Source: Frateuria_A sp035944355 (GTDB taxonomy: Bacteria > Pseudomonadota > Gammaproteobacteria > Xanthomonadales > Rhodanobacteraceae). Taken from it: a stretch of 64,000 bases of DNA. Position numbers and translations under genes: made by a program. Within the stretch, counting starts at the first letter, position 1; each line of letters opens with the position of its first letter. Below the pieces are notes generated by a model, which was not told where the DNA came from, did not search any database, and saw only the letters and a list, made by a program, of their open reading frames with translations. The stretch covers positions 434,001-498,000 of the forward strand of contig NZ_DASZBH010000016.1 of assembly GCF_035944355.1 (NCBI RefSeq). Reading direction: 5' to 3'. Below, piece after piece: positions 32,586 to 42,184 of the stretch.

Positions 32586-34601
32586 ATGAACCTGCGCCGC
32601 AAGCTGTTGCTGGTCGCCCTGTGCACGCTGGCGTTGCCGGTCGCCGGCTGGTTGTACGTGCGCCAGATGGAAACCCTGTTGCGCGAGGGCCAGGCGCAGG
32701 CGCTCGTCGCCTCGGCGCGGGCGGTCGCGCGCAGCCTGGTGGCGACCGGCGCGGCACTGCCGCAATCGAGCCGCGGCTGGTACGTGCAGCAGGCCGCCAA
32801 TCCGATCACCGTCGACGGCTACGGCGACGACTGGGCTCCGCTCACGCCCTGGAGCCAAGCGCTGGGTGCGCGCGGCAGCGTGCTGCTGGCCGAGGACGCG
32901 GGCGGGCTCTATCTGTACCTGCAGCAGCGCGGCGCCCGGCGCAGCCGGGCCGACGCCGGGGATGCCGGTGCGTTGCGCGCCGACCACGTGGTCCTCGAAC
33001 TGGAGCGTGACGACACCCGCCTGCGCTACCTGCTGGCCAGCGCCGCGCCGGGACCGTTCGACGCGCGTCTGCTCGATCCGCCGGTGCCCGGCTGGCCCGA
33101 CCGGCTGTCCGGCCAGTGGCAGGAAGATGGCGGTGGCTGGCGGGTGGAGCTGCGGCTGCCCAACACGCTCGCCATCGACCGCCTCGGACTGGGCATCTAC
33201 GACGCGGCCGCGGGCGGAGATCCGCTGGCGGTGGACGCCCGCCCGCTATGGCGCTACTCCTCCGTGCTGTCCCAGGAGCTGGCGCGGCTGGCGCCCGAGG
33301 ACACCCGCGTGCGCGTGCTCGCGGCGCCCGGCTGGGTGCTGGCGCAGAGCGGCCGCCTGCAGTCGGGCGGTCCGCAGCCGGGCTGGTTCGCCGCGCTGGT
33401 CTACCGCGCGCTGCTCGCCAATCGCGTGGAGGACGCCGCGGCCTGGACCCAGGACGCCCCGCGCCTGGACCTGCCCGAGGTGGCCCGGGCGCGGGAAGGC
33501 AGGCCAGCCACGGTGTGGCGCGAAGGCGAAACCCGCGCCAGCGTGGTGCTCGCCGCGGCGGTGCCGATCGGTACGCCCGGCCATGTGCGCGGCGTGCTGT
33601 TGCTCGAACAGGCCAGCACCACCGTGCCGTTGCTGGCCAACCGCGCGCTGCTGGTGCTGCTGCTGACCAGTTTCGGCGTGCTGCTGGTGGCCGGCGGCAT
33701 CCTGCTGTGGTTCGCCACGCGGCTGAGCCTGCGCCTGGGCCGCCTGCGCGACGCCGCCGAACGTGCGCAACTGGCGGACGGCCGTATGGACGACCTGTTC
33801 GCCAAGGGCCGCTTCCCGATGACCGCCGCCGAAGACGAGATCGGCGACCTGGCGCGCAGCTTCGAGCGCCTGTTCGAGGCCATCGGCGGCTATACCGACT
33901 ACCTGCGCACGCTGGCCTCCAAGCTCTCGCACGAACTCAATACGCCGCTGGCGATCGTCAAGAGCTCGCTGGACAACCTCGAGCACGCGCTGCAGGCCAA
34001 CGACGCGCTGCCGGCCGAAGCCCAGCCCTACCTTGCCCGCGCCCGCGACGGCGTGGCGCGTCTGGGCACGCTGGTGCGCGCCATGAGCGAGGCCAGCCGC
34101 ATGGAGCGCGCGATCGCCGCCGCCGAGGCCGAGGACGTCGATCTGCGCGAAGTGGTGCGCGGCTGCGCCGAGGCCTATCGCCCGCTGGTCGGCAGCCGCG
34201 CGCTCGCCTGTGAGCTGCCGGACGCGCCGCTGCCCATGCACTGCGCGCCCGAACTGATCGCCCAGGCGCTGGACAAGCTGCTCGACAACGCGCTCTCGTT
34301 CACCCCGGCCGACGGCTGGCTGCGCCTCGGCCTTGCCGCCCGCGAGGACAGCGCCGAGATCACCCTCGCCAACCAGGGCCCGCCGCTGCCCGCCGCCATG
34401 CAGGGCCGCCTGTTCGACTCGCTGGTGAGCCTGCGCGACAAGGCGACGCCGGGCGACGCGCCGCACCTGGGCCTGGGCCTCTACGTGGTGCGCCTGGTCG
34501 CCGAGCGTCACGGCGGCAGCGCCAGCGCGCGCAACCTGGAGGACGGCGGCGGCGTGGCGTTCGCGCTGCGCCTGCGCAACATGCCGCGGCAGCGGTTGTA
34601 A
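32586..34601 (+). CDS. sensor histidine kinase with a CBM9-like periplasmic domain
   Basis: A 671-residue kinase. One membrane helix at residues ~5-25 and a second at ~350-375 bracket a large periplasmic region. That region begins NPITVDGYGDDWAPLTPW, then SVLLAEDAGGLYLYLQQRGA, DHVVLELERD and GGGWRVELRLPNTLAID, the pattern of CBM9/DOMON-like sugar- or haem-binding sandwiches. Cytoplasmic parts: HAMP (FATRLSLRLGRLRDAAERAQ), HisKA with His449 in SKLSHELNTPLAIVKSSLDN, and an HATPase with DKLLDNALSFTPADG and LGLGLYVVRLVAERHGGSA. The sensor layout resembles PdsS of the dedicated-sortase system. ATG at 32586 was chosen over a TTG six codons earlier because it opens the first helix. Terminal gene of the three-gene operon. 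Confidence 0.88.
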   Translation: MNLRRKLLLVALCTLALPVAGWLYVRQMETLLREGQAQALVASARAVARSLVATGAALPQSSRGWYVQQAANPITVDGYGDDWAPLTPWSQALGARGSVLLAEDAGGLYLYLQQRGARRSRADAGDAGALRADHVVLELERDDTRLRYLLASAAPGPFDARLLDPPVPGWPDRLSGQWQEDGGGWRVELRLPNTLAIDRLGLGIYDAAAGGDPLAVDARPLWRYSSVLSQELARLAPEDTRVRVLAAPGWVLAQSGRLQSGGPQPGWFAALVYRALLANRVEDAAAWTQDAPRLDLPEVARAREGRPATVWREGETRASVVLAAAVPIGTPGHVRGVLLLEQASTTVPLLANRALLVLLLTSFGVLLVAGGILLWFATRLSLRLGRLRDAAERAQLADGRMDDLFAKGRFPMTAAEDEIGDLARSFERLFEAIGGYTDYLRTLASKLSHELNTPLAIVKSSLDNLEHALQANDALPAEAQPYLARARDGVARLGTLVRAMSEASRMERAIAAAEAEDVDLREVVRGCAEAYRPLVGSRALACELPDAPLPMHCAPELIAQALDKLLDNALSFTPADGWLRLGLAAREDSAEITLANQGPPLPAAMQGRLFDSLVSLRDKATPGDAPHLGLGLYVVRLVAERHGGSASARNLEDGGGVAFALRLRNMPRQRL

Positions 34602-34654
34602 GGTCCTTCCCCAGCCGAAGGCGGTCGCCTTGGCGGCGCACCCGCGTCGCCTGC

Positions 34655-34681
34655 TATCGTGCGCGTTCCGTTTGGACGTCC
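34655..34681 (+). promoter_or_regulatory. trpE promoter region with TTGGACGTCC motif
   Basis: TATCGT (34655-34660) is a plausible -10 element, and TTGGACGTCC (34672-34681) follows where the transcript would start. The same ten bases occur upstream of trpG at 63510-63519. No leader peptide rich in Trp codons is visible, so control is probably not by ribosome-mediated attenuation. Confidence 0.4.
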
Positions 34682-34693
34682 GGATCCTCTGCA

Positions 34694-36169
34694 GTGATCT
34701 CCCGAGACCAATTCGACGCGCTGGCCGCCCAGGGCCACACGCGCATCCCGCTGGTGCGCGAGGTGTTCTCCGACCTCGATACGCCGCTGTCGGTGTACCT
34801 GAAGCTCGCCGACGGGCCGTACACCTTCCTGTTCGAGTCGGTCGAGGGCGGCGCCACCTGGGGACGCTATTCGATCATCGGCCTGCCGGCCAGGCGCGTG
34901 TACCGCCTGCGCGGGCACGAGCTGGAGGTGGAAGACGCCGGCGAAGTCGTCGAGCGCCGCCATCTGGATGATCCGCTGGCCGAAATCGAAACGCTGCGCG
35001 CGCAGTACACCGTGCCGCGCCTGCCCGAGTTGCCGGCCTTCAGCGGCGGCCTGGTCGGCTACTTCGGCTTCGAGACGATCGGCTATATCGAGCCGAGGCT
35101 GGCGCAATGGGACCGCCCCGACGAACTGGGCACGCCCGACGTGCTGCTGATGCTGGCCGAGGAAGTGGCGGTCTTCGACAACCTCAAGGGCCGCCTGTAC
35201 CTGATCGTGCACGCCGATCCGTCACAGCCGCAGGCCTACGCGCAGGCGCAGCGCCGGCTCGACGCGCTGGTCTACCGCTTGCGCCAGGGCGGCGCCTCGT
35301 ATCCGCAGCTCAACCAGTCCGTGGCGCTGGACGAGGGCGACTTCAAGTCGTCCTTCACCAAGCCCGAGTTCGAGGCGATGGTGGAGAAGGCCAAGGAGTA
35401 CATCCGCGCCGGCGACATCTTCCAGGTGGTGCCCTCGCAGCGCCTCAGTGTGGGCTTCAATGCGCGGCCGGTGGACGTCTACCGCGCGCTGCGCGCCTTG
35501 AACCCCTCGCCGTACATGTACTTCGTCGATCTGGGCGGTACGCAGATCGTCGGCTCCTCGCCGGAGATCCTGGCGCGCCTTAAGGACGGCAAGGTGGTGG
35601 TGCGCCCGCTCGCTGGCACGCGCAAGCGCGGCGCGACGGAGCCGGAAGACCGCGCGCTGGAGGCCGAACTGCTGGCCGATCCGAAGGAACGCGCCGAACA
35701 CGTCATGCTGATCGACCTGGGCCGCAACGACATCGGCCGCATCAGCCAGACCGGAACGGTCGAAGTGAGCGAGTCGTTCGTGATCGAACGCTATTCGCAC
35801 GTCATGCACATCGTCTCGCAGGTGCAGGGCACGGCGCGGCCGGGGCTGTCCTACATGGACGTGCTCAAGGCCACCTTCCCCGCCGGCACGCTCTCGGGCG
35901 CGCCGAAGATCCGCGCGCTGGAGATCATCCAGGAGCTCGAGCCCTACAAGCGCAACATCTACGCCGGCGCGATCGGCTGGATCGGCTGGTGGGGCGACGC
36001 CGATACCGCCATCGCGATCCGCACTGCGGTGATCCAGGATGGCCGCCTGCACGTGCAGGCTGGCGCCGGCATCGTCTACGACTCCGACCCGGCGGCCGAG
36101 TGGGAGGAGACGATGAACAAAGGGCGTGCGCTGTTCCGCGCGGTGGCCCAGGCCGCCAAGGGGCTCTGA
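34694..36169 (+). CDS. trpE: anthranilate synthase component I
   Basis: A 491-residue chorismate-utilising enzyme starting with GTG. N-terminal Trp-binding region: DLDTPLSVYLKLADGPYTFLFESVEGG, including the LLES-like FLFESVEGG motif for feedback inhibition. The catalytic C-terminal domain has IRAGDIFQVVPSQRLSV, SPYMYFVDLGGTQIVGSSPEIL, RPLAGTRKRG, EHVMLIDLGRNDIGRIS, SHVMHIVSQVQG, FPAGTLSGAPKIRALEII and AGAGIVYDSDPAAEWEETMNK. It makes anthranilate from chorismate using ammonia or glutamine-derived ammonia from TrpG. The glutaminase gene lies 27 kb away on the same strand rather than next to it. Confidence 0.96.
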   Translation: MISRDQFDALAAQGHTRIPLVREVFSDLDTPLSVYLKLADGPYTFLFESVEGGATWGRYSIIGLPARRVYRLRGHELEVEDAGEVVERRHLDDPLAEIETLRAQYTVPRLPELPAFSGGLVGYFGFETIGYIEPRLAQWDRPDELGTPDVLLMLAEEVAVFDNLKGRLYLIVHADPSQPQAYAQAQRRLDALVYRLRQGGASYPQLNQSVALDEGDFKSSFTKPEFEAMVEKAKEYIRAGDIFQVVPSQRLSVGFNARPVDVYRALRALNPSPYMYFVDLGGTQIVGSSPEILARLKDGKVVVRPLAGTRKRGATEPEDRALEAELLADPKERAEHVMLIDLGRNDIGRISQTGTVEVSESFVIERYSHVMHIVSQVQGTARPGLSYMDVLKATFPAGTLSGAPKIRALEIIQELEPYKRNIYAGAIGWIGWWGDADTAIAIRTAVIQDGRLHVQAGAGIVYDSDPAAEWEETMNKGRALFRAVAQAAKGL

Positions 36170-36331
36170 GCAGGTTTCCTTCCACCAGGCGGCTGCTGCG
36201 ACAGCCAGGCGCTGCAGCAAACAGGCGGGGGCGCAAAAACTTTCGCTCGCATGCATGACTTTCGGCAGGGCTGGAGCCGATTGCAACTTTATATCGTTCC
36301 AGCCTTTCTCCTCCGCGGAGCGATGTACGGC

Positions 36332-37867
36332 ATGAACAAGGGTTGGATGGTCGTACTGGCCTTGTTGCTGCTGTGCGGCTGTGCGGTGGGGCCGGATTTC
36401 AAGCGGCCCGCGGCACCGGCGGTGGGCAGTTACACGGCCGAGCCGATGACCGCGACGGTCGCTGCCGCCGGCGGTACGGGTGGTCAAGCGCAGCGCTTCG
36501 TCCGGGGCGGCGACATTCCGGCGCAGTGGTGGCGGCTGTTCCACTCCCCGGCGCTCGATGCGCTGATCACGCAGGCGCTGGCCCACAACCCGGACCTGAA
36601 GGCGTCGCAGGCGGCTCTGGCGGCGGCACGGGAAACGGCACTGGCCGGCCGCGGCGCTTACTACCCGAGCATTTCGGCGGGCTTTTCCGCCAATCGCCAG
36701 CAGGATCCCTCCGGCGCGCTCGCGCCGGTCCCCAGCTCCAACGCCTCGCTGTACAACCTGATGAGCGCGCACGTCAGCGTGGCGTACTCGCCCGACGTGT
36801 TCGGCCTGACCCGGCGCACGGTGGAGTCGCTCCAGGCGCAGGCGCAGGCCGTGCGCTACGAGATGATCGCCAGCGACATCGCGCTCAGCGCCAACGTCGC
36901 GGTGGCGACAGTCCAGATCGCCTCGTTGCGCGAACAGGTTGAGGCCACGCAGGAGCTCGCCGGCGTCGACGCGCACATGCTCTCGATCATGCGCTACCAG
37001 CTGGCCAAGGGTTACGTCGGCCGGCTGGACGTGGCCGCGCAGGAGACCCAGCTCGCCCAGGTGGATGCCTCGCTGGCGCCGTTGCGCACGCAGCTTGCGC
37101 AGCAGCGCCATCGGCTGGCCGTGCTGGCGGGGCAATTCCCCAGCCAGGCGGCGGCCGACGATTTCACGCTCGCCAGCCTGCAACTGCCGCAGGACCTGCC
37201 GCTCAGCCTGCCCTCGGCACTGGTCGCGCAACGGCCGGACGTGCTGCAGGCGCAGGCCAATCTGCATGCGGCCAGCGCGCAAATCGGCGTGGCCATCGCC
37301 AACCGCCTGCCCAACATCACGCTGAGCGCGGACACGGGCAGCACGGCGCTGGCGCTCAACCAGTTGTTCAAGTCGGGCTCCGGTTTCTGGGGCGTGGGCG
37401 CCGCATTGGCGGCACCGGTGTTCCAGGGCGGCGCCCTGATGCACCAGGAGCGCGCCGCCAAGGCGGCCTATACGCAAGCGGCCGAGCAGTACCGCAGCAC
37501 CGTGCTGACGGCGTTCGAGAACGTCGCCGACACGCTGGTCGCCCTGCAGCAGGATGCGCAGGCGCTCAAGGCCTCCACCGCCGCCAACGACGCGGCCAAG
37601 GTCACGCTCGATCTTTCGCAGCGCCAATGGAAGGACGGCCGTGCCGGCTACCTCGCCGTGCTGAGCGCCGAACAGGCCGCGCTGCAAGCCCGCGTCAGCC
37701 TGGCGCAGGCGCAGGCCAGCCGCTATGCCGACACGGTCGCGCTGTTCCAGGCGCTGGGCGGCGGCTGGTGGCATCGCAGCGACCTGGCCGCCGGCCAAGA
37801 CTCACCCGCAACGACCAGCCCGAAGCCTAGCCAGGCGGCGGCGAGCAGGAACACTGATGAACATTGA
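36332..37867 (+). CDS. NodT-family outer-membrane efflux lipoprotein
   Basis: A 511-residue TolC-like channel lipoprotein: signal with lipobox LLLLCGC then AVGPDFKRPAAP, the NodT N-terminus. Two repeats of the outer-membrane efflux domain follow: WWRLFHSPALDALITQALAHNPDLKASQAALAAARE, SVAYSPDVFGLTRRTVESLQAQ and, in the second half, RPDVLQAQANLHAASAQIGVAIANRLPNITL and FQGGALMHQERAAKAAYTQA. ATG at 36332 is used because it gives a normal lipoprotein signal; one at 36323 has its ribosome site too close. It forms the exit duct for the RND pump encoded by the next two genes, the first overlapping by 11 nt. Confidence 0.9.
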   Translation: MNKGWMVVLALLLLCGCAVGPDFKRPAAPAVGSYTAEPMTATVAAAGGTGGQAQRFVRGGDIPAQWWRLFHSPALDALITQALAHNPDLKASQAALAAARETALAGRGAYYPSISAGFSANRQQDPSGALAPVPSSNASLYNLMSAHVSVAYSPDVFGLTRRTVESLQAQAQAVRYEMIASDIALSANVAVATVQIASLREQVEATQELAGVDAHMLSIMRYQLAKGYVGRLDVAAQETQLAQVDASLAPLRTQLAQQRHRLAVLAGQFPSQAAADDFTLASLQLPQDLPLSLPSALVAQRPDVLQAQANLHAASAQIGVAIANRLPNITLSADTGSTALALNQLFKSGSGFWGVGAALAAPVFQGGALMHQERAAKAAYTQAAEQYRSTVLTAFENVADTLVALQQDAQALKASTAANDAAKVTLDLSQRQWKDGRAGYLAVLSAEQAALQARVSLAQAQASRYADTVALFQALGGGWWHRSDLAAGQDSPATTSPKPSQAAASRNTDEH

Positions 37868-39026
37868 GAGCGCACGCCGCGCGGCGCGTCCGGCCCGTGT
37901 ACTGCTTGCCGCCGCAACACTGGCCCTGGTGGGGCTGGCCGCCTGCTCGAGACAGGCCGATGACCATGCGGCAGCGCCCGATACCGGCGTCCCGCACAAC
38001 GCGACGCTGACCGCCGCGCAGCGCCAGCACCTTCGGCTCTACACGGTCGCGCCGGCGCGCTTCGAAGAATCGGTCCAGACCACGGGCGTGGTCGACTTCG
38101 ACAACGATCAGGCCACCAGCGTGCTGGCGCCGTTCTCCGGCCCGGTCGCGCGGCTGCTGGTGGAGGCCGGCCAGCACGTGGCCAAGGGCCAGCCGCTGGC
38201 GCTGGTGGACTCGCCCGACTTCGCCGCCGCGGTCGGCGCCTACAGCAAGGCGCTGGTCACGGCCCACAACGCGCGCCGGCTGGCCGATGCCGACCTCGAC
38301 CTCAGCCAGCACGAAGGCGTGCCGCGGCGCGAACTGGAACAAGCGCAGACCGACGCGGCCAGTGCCGAGGCGGACCGCGACGCTGCGCTGCAGGCGCTGC
38401 GCGCGCTCGACATCGACCCGCAGACGCTCAAGGCGATCCAGGCCGGCCACGCGCCGGCGCGCATCCAGGGCGTGATCCGCGCCCCCGTGGCCGGTACCGT
38501 CGCGCAGAAGCTGATCACGCCCGGCCAGTTGCTGCAGGCCGGAACCACCGCATGCTTCACGGTGGCCGATCTCTCGCGCATGTGGGTGATCGCGCAGGTG
38601 GCGCCTGCCGAACTGGGCGCGGTGCACGCGGGCGATCCGGCCACCATCGAGGCGGGCGGCATCGGCGCCTTGCACGGCAAGGTCGACAACCTGGGAACGC
38701 TGGTCGACCCCGACACGCGCGCGGTGCCGGTGCGCGTGGTGGTGGACAACGCCTCGGGCGTGCTGAAGAAGCAGATGTACGTGCGCGTGCGCATCCAGTC
38801 GCGCCAGCCACAGAGCGGGTTGCTGCTGCCGGTGTCGGCCGTGCTGCACGACGACGAGAACCTGCCGTTCGTCTACGTCGCCGAGCACGACGGCAGCTTC
38901 GCCCGTCGGCACGTCAGCCTGGGCGAGCGCGCCGGTGACAGCTACCCGATCACGCAGGGCATCCGGCCCGGCGACCAGGTGGTGGTCGACGGCGGCCTGT
39001 TCGTGCAGTTCATGCAAAGCCAATGA
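37857..39026 (+). CDS. periplasmic adaptor (membrane fusion) lipoprotein of an HME-RND pump
   Basis: A 389-residue CusB/CzcB-type adaptor. Its signal ends LALVGLAACSRQ, a lipobox. The lipoyl half-motif SVLAPFSGPVARLLVEAGQHVAKGQPLALVDSPDF matches the second half IQGVIRAPVAGTVAQKLITPGQLLQAG. The helical hairpin is between (~residues 130-190), then the beta-barrel domain (VIAQVAPAELGAVHAGDPATI) and the membrane-proximal part (LLPVSAVLHDDENLPFVYVAE). There is no N-terminal metal-binding Met/His cluster as in CusB. Overlaps both neighbours, so all three components are translated in series. Confidence 0.9.
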   Translation: MNIESARRAARPARVLLAAATLALVGLAACSRQADDHAAAPDTGVPHNATLTAAQRQHLRLYTVAPARFEESVQTTGVVDFDNDQATSVLAPFSGPVARLLVEAGQHVAKGQPLALVDSPDFAAAVGAYSKALVTAHNARRLADADLDLSQHEGVPRRELEQAQTDAASAEADRDAALQALRALDIDPQTLKAIQAGHAPARIQGVIRAPVAGTVAQKLITPGQLLQAGTTACFTVADLSRMWVIAQVAPAELGAVHAGDPATIEAGGIGALHGKVDNLGTLVDPDTRAVPVRVVVDNASGVLKKQMYVRVRIQSRQPQSGLLLPVSAVLHDDENLPFVYVAEHDGSFARRHVSLGERAGDSYPITQGIRPGDQVVVDGGLFVQFMQSQ

Positions 39027-42000
39027 GCGCACATCTGCCTCCGATGCCGCCGCGTTCGGCGTCGCTGATGAACCGCCTGGTCGGCGCCTCGCTGGGCCAG
39101 CGCCTGCTGATACTCCTGCTGACGCTGGTGCTGGTCGGCGCCGGGGTGCGCGCCTGGCAGCGTCTGCCGGTGGACGCCTATCCGGACCTCTCGCCGCCCG
39201 CCGTCGACATCGTCACGCAGTGGCCCGGGCATACCGCCGAGGAAGTGGAGCGGCTGATCACCGTGCCGGTGGAGCGGGGCATGACCGGCATCCCGAAGAC
39301 CGCCAACACGCGCTCGGTGTCGCTGTATGGGCTGTCCGACGTCACCCTCAATTTCGAAGGCGGCAGCAGCAACCTGCTCGATCGCCAGGAAGTGTTCAAC
39401 CGGCTCGGCGGCCTGAGCCTGCCTGCTGGCGTCACGCCGTCGGTCTCGCCGATGTCCTCGCCCTCCGGGCTGATCTACCGCTACGTGCTGCAGAGCTCCG
39501 ACCGCTCGCCGACCGAGCTCAAGACCTTCGAGGACTGGGTGATCGAGCCGCAGTACCGCTCGGTACCCGGCGTGGCGGACGATTCGGGCTTCGGCGGCGG
39601 CACCATGCAGTACCAGGTGCTGCTCGACCCGGTGAAGCTCGCTGGCGCCGGCCTCACCGCCACGCAGGTGCAGGCCGCGCTCGCCGCCAACAACTCCAAC
39701 GCCGGTGGCGGCTTCTACTCGCAGGGTGGCCAGTTCTATTACGTGCGCGGCGTTGGCCGGCTGGTCTCGCTGGAGGACATCGGCAACGTGGTGCTGGCCG
39801 TGCACGACGGCAAGCCAGTGCTGGTCAAGGACGTCGGCCGCGTGGCCACCGGCATCGCGCCGCGGCTGGGCGAGTTCGGTTTCGAGAAGCAGGACGACGC
39901 CGTCGAGGGCGTGATCATGCTGCGCACTGGCGAGAAGACCCAGGACGTGCTCAAGCGGGTCGAGGCCAAGACGCGTGAACTCAACGACCACGTGCTGCCG
40001 CCGGACATCAAGGTCCATCCGTTCTACGACCGCAGCGACCTGGTCGCGCTGACCACCGACGTAGTGCGCCAGAACCTGCTGCGCGGCATGCTGCTGGTGG
40101 TCGTGGTGCTGATCTTCTTCCTGTACGACCTGCGTGCCGGGTTGATCGTCGCCGCCACCATTCCGCTGGCGCTGCTGTTCGCCTTCACCTGCCTGGACCT
40201 GCAGGGCGCCTCGGCCAACCTGCTGTCCATCGGCGCGATCGACTTCGGCATCCTGGTCGACGCGGCGGTGGTGATGGTGGAGAACATCTACCGGCAGATC
40301 GCCGATCGCCGGGACGAGGACTTCAACGTCATCGAGATCATCCGCGACGCCGCCGCCGAGGTGGACCGCCCGCTGTTCTACGCGGTGGCGGTGATCGTGG
40401 TCAGCTTCCTGCCGATCTACGTGCTGTCCGGGCCCTCGGGCACGCTGTTCAAGCCGATGGCCGACACCATGGTGTTCGCGCTGGTCGGCTCGCTCGTGGT
40501 CACGCTCACGCTGCTGCCGGTGCTGTGCTCGTGGCTGATGCGCAAGGGCGTGCGCGAGCGGCGCAATGCGATCTTCGAGGCGACCAAGGCCGCCTATGCG
40601 CGGGGACTGGATTTCTGCCTGGCGCATGCGCGCGGCACCATCGCCGCCTCGGCGCTGCTGCTGGGCGCCTCGCTGCTGCTGATCCCAGGCATCGGCGCGG
40701 AATTCATGCCGCACCTGGACGAGGGCGCGCTGTGGGTGCGCGCGACCATGCCCTACACGATCTCGTTCGACGAGTCGGCACGGATCGCGCCGCAGATCCG
40801 CGACATCCTGCATTCGTTCCCCGAGGTCACCACGGTCGCCTCCGAGCTTGGTCGTCCGGACGACGGCACCGACCACACCGGCTTCTTCAACGTCGAGTTC
40901 TACGTCGCGCTCAAGCCCTACGCGCAGTGGCACGGCGCCTACCGCACCAAGCCCGAGCTGATCGCGGCGATCAACAGGAAGCTGCAGGCCTTCCCCGGCG
41001 TCATCTTCAACTACACGCAGCCGGCCGAGGATGCGGTGGACGAGGCCGAGACGGGCTTGAAGAGCGCGCTGGCGGTCAAGGTGTTCGGCCCCGACCTGGA
41101 AACGCTCCAGCAGAAGGGCAAGGCGATCAAGCACGTGCTCGAGCACGTGCGCGGCATCCACAACGTGAGCCTGGTGCAGGAGCTCGGGCAGCCGTCCCTG
41201 AGCATCGTGATCGACCGCGCCGCGATCGCCCGCCTCGGCCTCAACGTGGACGACATCAATAGCCTGATCACCACCGCCATCGGCGGCGACGTGGCCACGC
41301 AGGTGATCCAGGGCGAGAAGCAGTTCGACCTGGTGGTGCGCCTGGACAAGCCCTGGCGCGACGACCCGCAGGCGATCGGCAACATCCTGGTGGCCGCCCC
41401 CGGCGGGCAGCAGGTGCCGCTCAGGACGCTGGCGCATATCGAGGTGACCAACGGCGCCTCCTTCATTTATCGCGAGAACGCCTCGCGCTACATCGGCGTG
41501 CAGTTCTCGGTGGAGGGGCGTGATCTGGCCGGAGCGGTGGAGGACGCGATGGCGCAGGTGAAGAAGCAGGTCGCGCTGCCGCAGGGCTACAGCACCGACT
41601 GGGGCGGCGAGTATTCGCAGTACACCGCCTCGCGCGCGCAGTTGAACGTGATCGTGCCCGTCACCCTGGCGCTGATCTTCCTGCTGCTGTTCACCCTCTA
41701 CAGCAACTTCAAGTTCCCGTTCATTACCGTCGCCGGCGTGCTGCTGTCGGCGCCGGTCGGTGGGCTGGTGGCGCTGTGGCTCACCGGCACGCCGTTCTCG
41801 GTGTCCTCGGGGATCGGTTTCCTGGCGCTGTTCGGCGTATCGGTGCAGACCGCGGTGGTGTACATCTCCTATGTCAACGAGCTGCGGCGCAACGGCACGC
41901 CGCTGGCCGAGGCGATCCGCGAGGGCGCGATCCTGCGCCTGCGCCCGATCATGATGACCGCGCTGGTCGCCGCGCTGGGCCTGTTGCCGGCGGCGATGGC

Positions 42001-42142
42001 CACCGGCGTGGGCACCGATACGCAGCGGCCGTTCGCGTTGGTCATCGTCAGCGGATTGTTCACACGCCTGCTGATCAGCGTGTTCCTGATGCCGGCGCTG
42101 TATGCCGTGGTGGCGCGGCCGCAGGATCGGCTGGAGGTGTAG
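39023..42142 (+). CDS. RND transporter of the heavy-metal efflux (CzcA/CusA) family
   Basis: A 1039-residue pump with twelve membrane helices and two large periplasmic loops. HME features: RLPVDAYPDLSPPAVDIVTQWPG and TAEEVERLITVPVERGMTGIP at the N-terminus, SVSLYGLSDVTLNFEGG, and in TM4 the GAIDFGILVDAAVVMVEN motif with the Asp-Asp-Glu set characteristic of divalent-cation pumps of the Czc type (Cus pumps lack the first Asp). SSGIGFLALFGVSVQTAVVYISYVNELR is the TM10 counterpart. It exports ions, or possibly other compounds, from periplasm or cytoplasm using the proton gradient. No metal regulator is adjacent. ATG overlaps the adaptor stop by 4 nt. Confidence 0.9.
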   Translation: MSAHLPPMPPRSASLMNRLVGASLGQRLLILLLTLVLVGAGVRAWQRLPVDAYPDLSPPAVDIVTQWPGHTAEEVERLITVPVERGMTGIPKTANTRSVSLYGLSDVTLNFEGGSSNLLDRQEVFNRLGGLSLPAGVTPSVSPMSSPSGLIYRYVLQSSDRSPTELKTFEDWVIEPQYRSVPGVADDSGFGGGTMQYQVLLDPVKLAGAGLTATQVQAALAANNSNAGGGFYSQGGQFYYVRGVGRLVSLEDIGNVVLAVHDGKPVLVKDVGRVATGIAPRLGEFGFEKQDDAVEGVIMLRTGEKTQDVLKRVEAKTRELNDHVLPPDIKVHPFYDRSDLVALTTDVVRQNLLRGMLLVVVVLIFFLYDLRAGLIVAATIPLALLFAFTCLDLQGASANLLSIGAIDFGILVDAAVVMVENIYRQIADRRDEDFNVIEIIRDAAAEVDRPLFYAVAVIVVSFLPIYVLSGPSGTLFKPMADTMVFALVGSLVVTLTLLPVLCSWLMRKGVRERRNAIFEATKAAYARGLDFCLAHARGTIAASALLLGASLLLIPGIGAEFMPHLDEGALWVRATMPYTISFDESARIAPQIRDILHSFPEVTTVASELGRPDDGTDHTGFFNVEFYVALKPYAQWHGAYRTKPELIAAINRKLQAFPGVIFNYTQPAEDAVDEAETGLKSALAVKVFGPDLETLQQKGKAIKHVLEHVRGIHNVSLVQELGQPSLSIVIDRAAIARLGLNVDDINSLITTAIGGDVATQVIQGEKQFDLVVRLDKPWRDDPQAIGNILVAAPGGQQVPLRTLAHIEVTNGASFIYRENASRYIGVQFSVEGRDLAGAVEDAMAQVKKQVALPQGYSTDWGGEYSQYTASRAQLNVIVPVTLALIFLLLFTLYSNFKFPFITVAGVLLSAPVGGLVALWLTGTPFSVSSGIGFLALFGVSVQTAVVYISYVNELRRNGTPLAEAIREGAILRLRPIMMTALVAALGLLPAAMATGVGTDTQRPFALVIVSGLFTRLLISVFLMPALYAVVARPQDRLEV

Positions 42143-42184
42143 CGCCCGCTACACTTCCCGCCCGGCCACTGCAGGGGAAGATCC

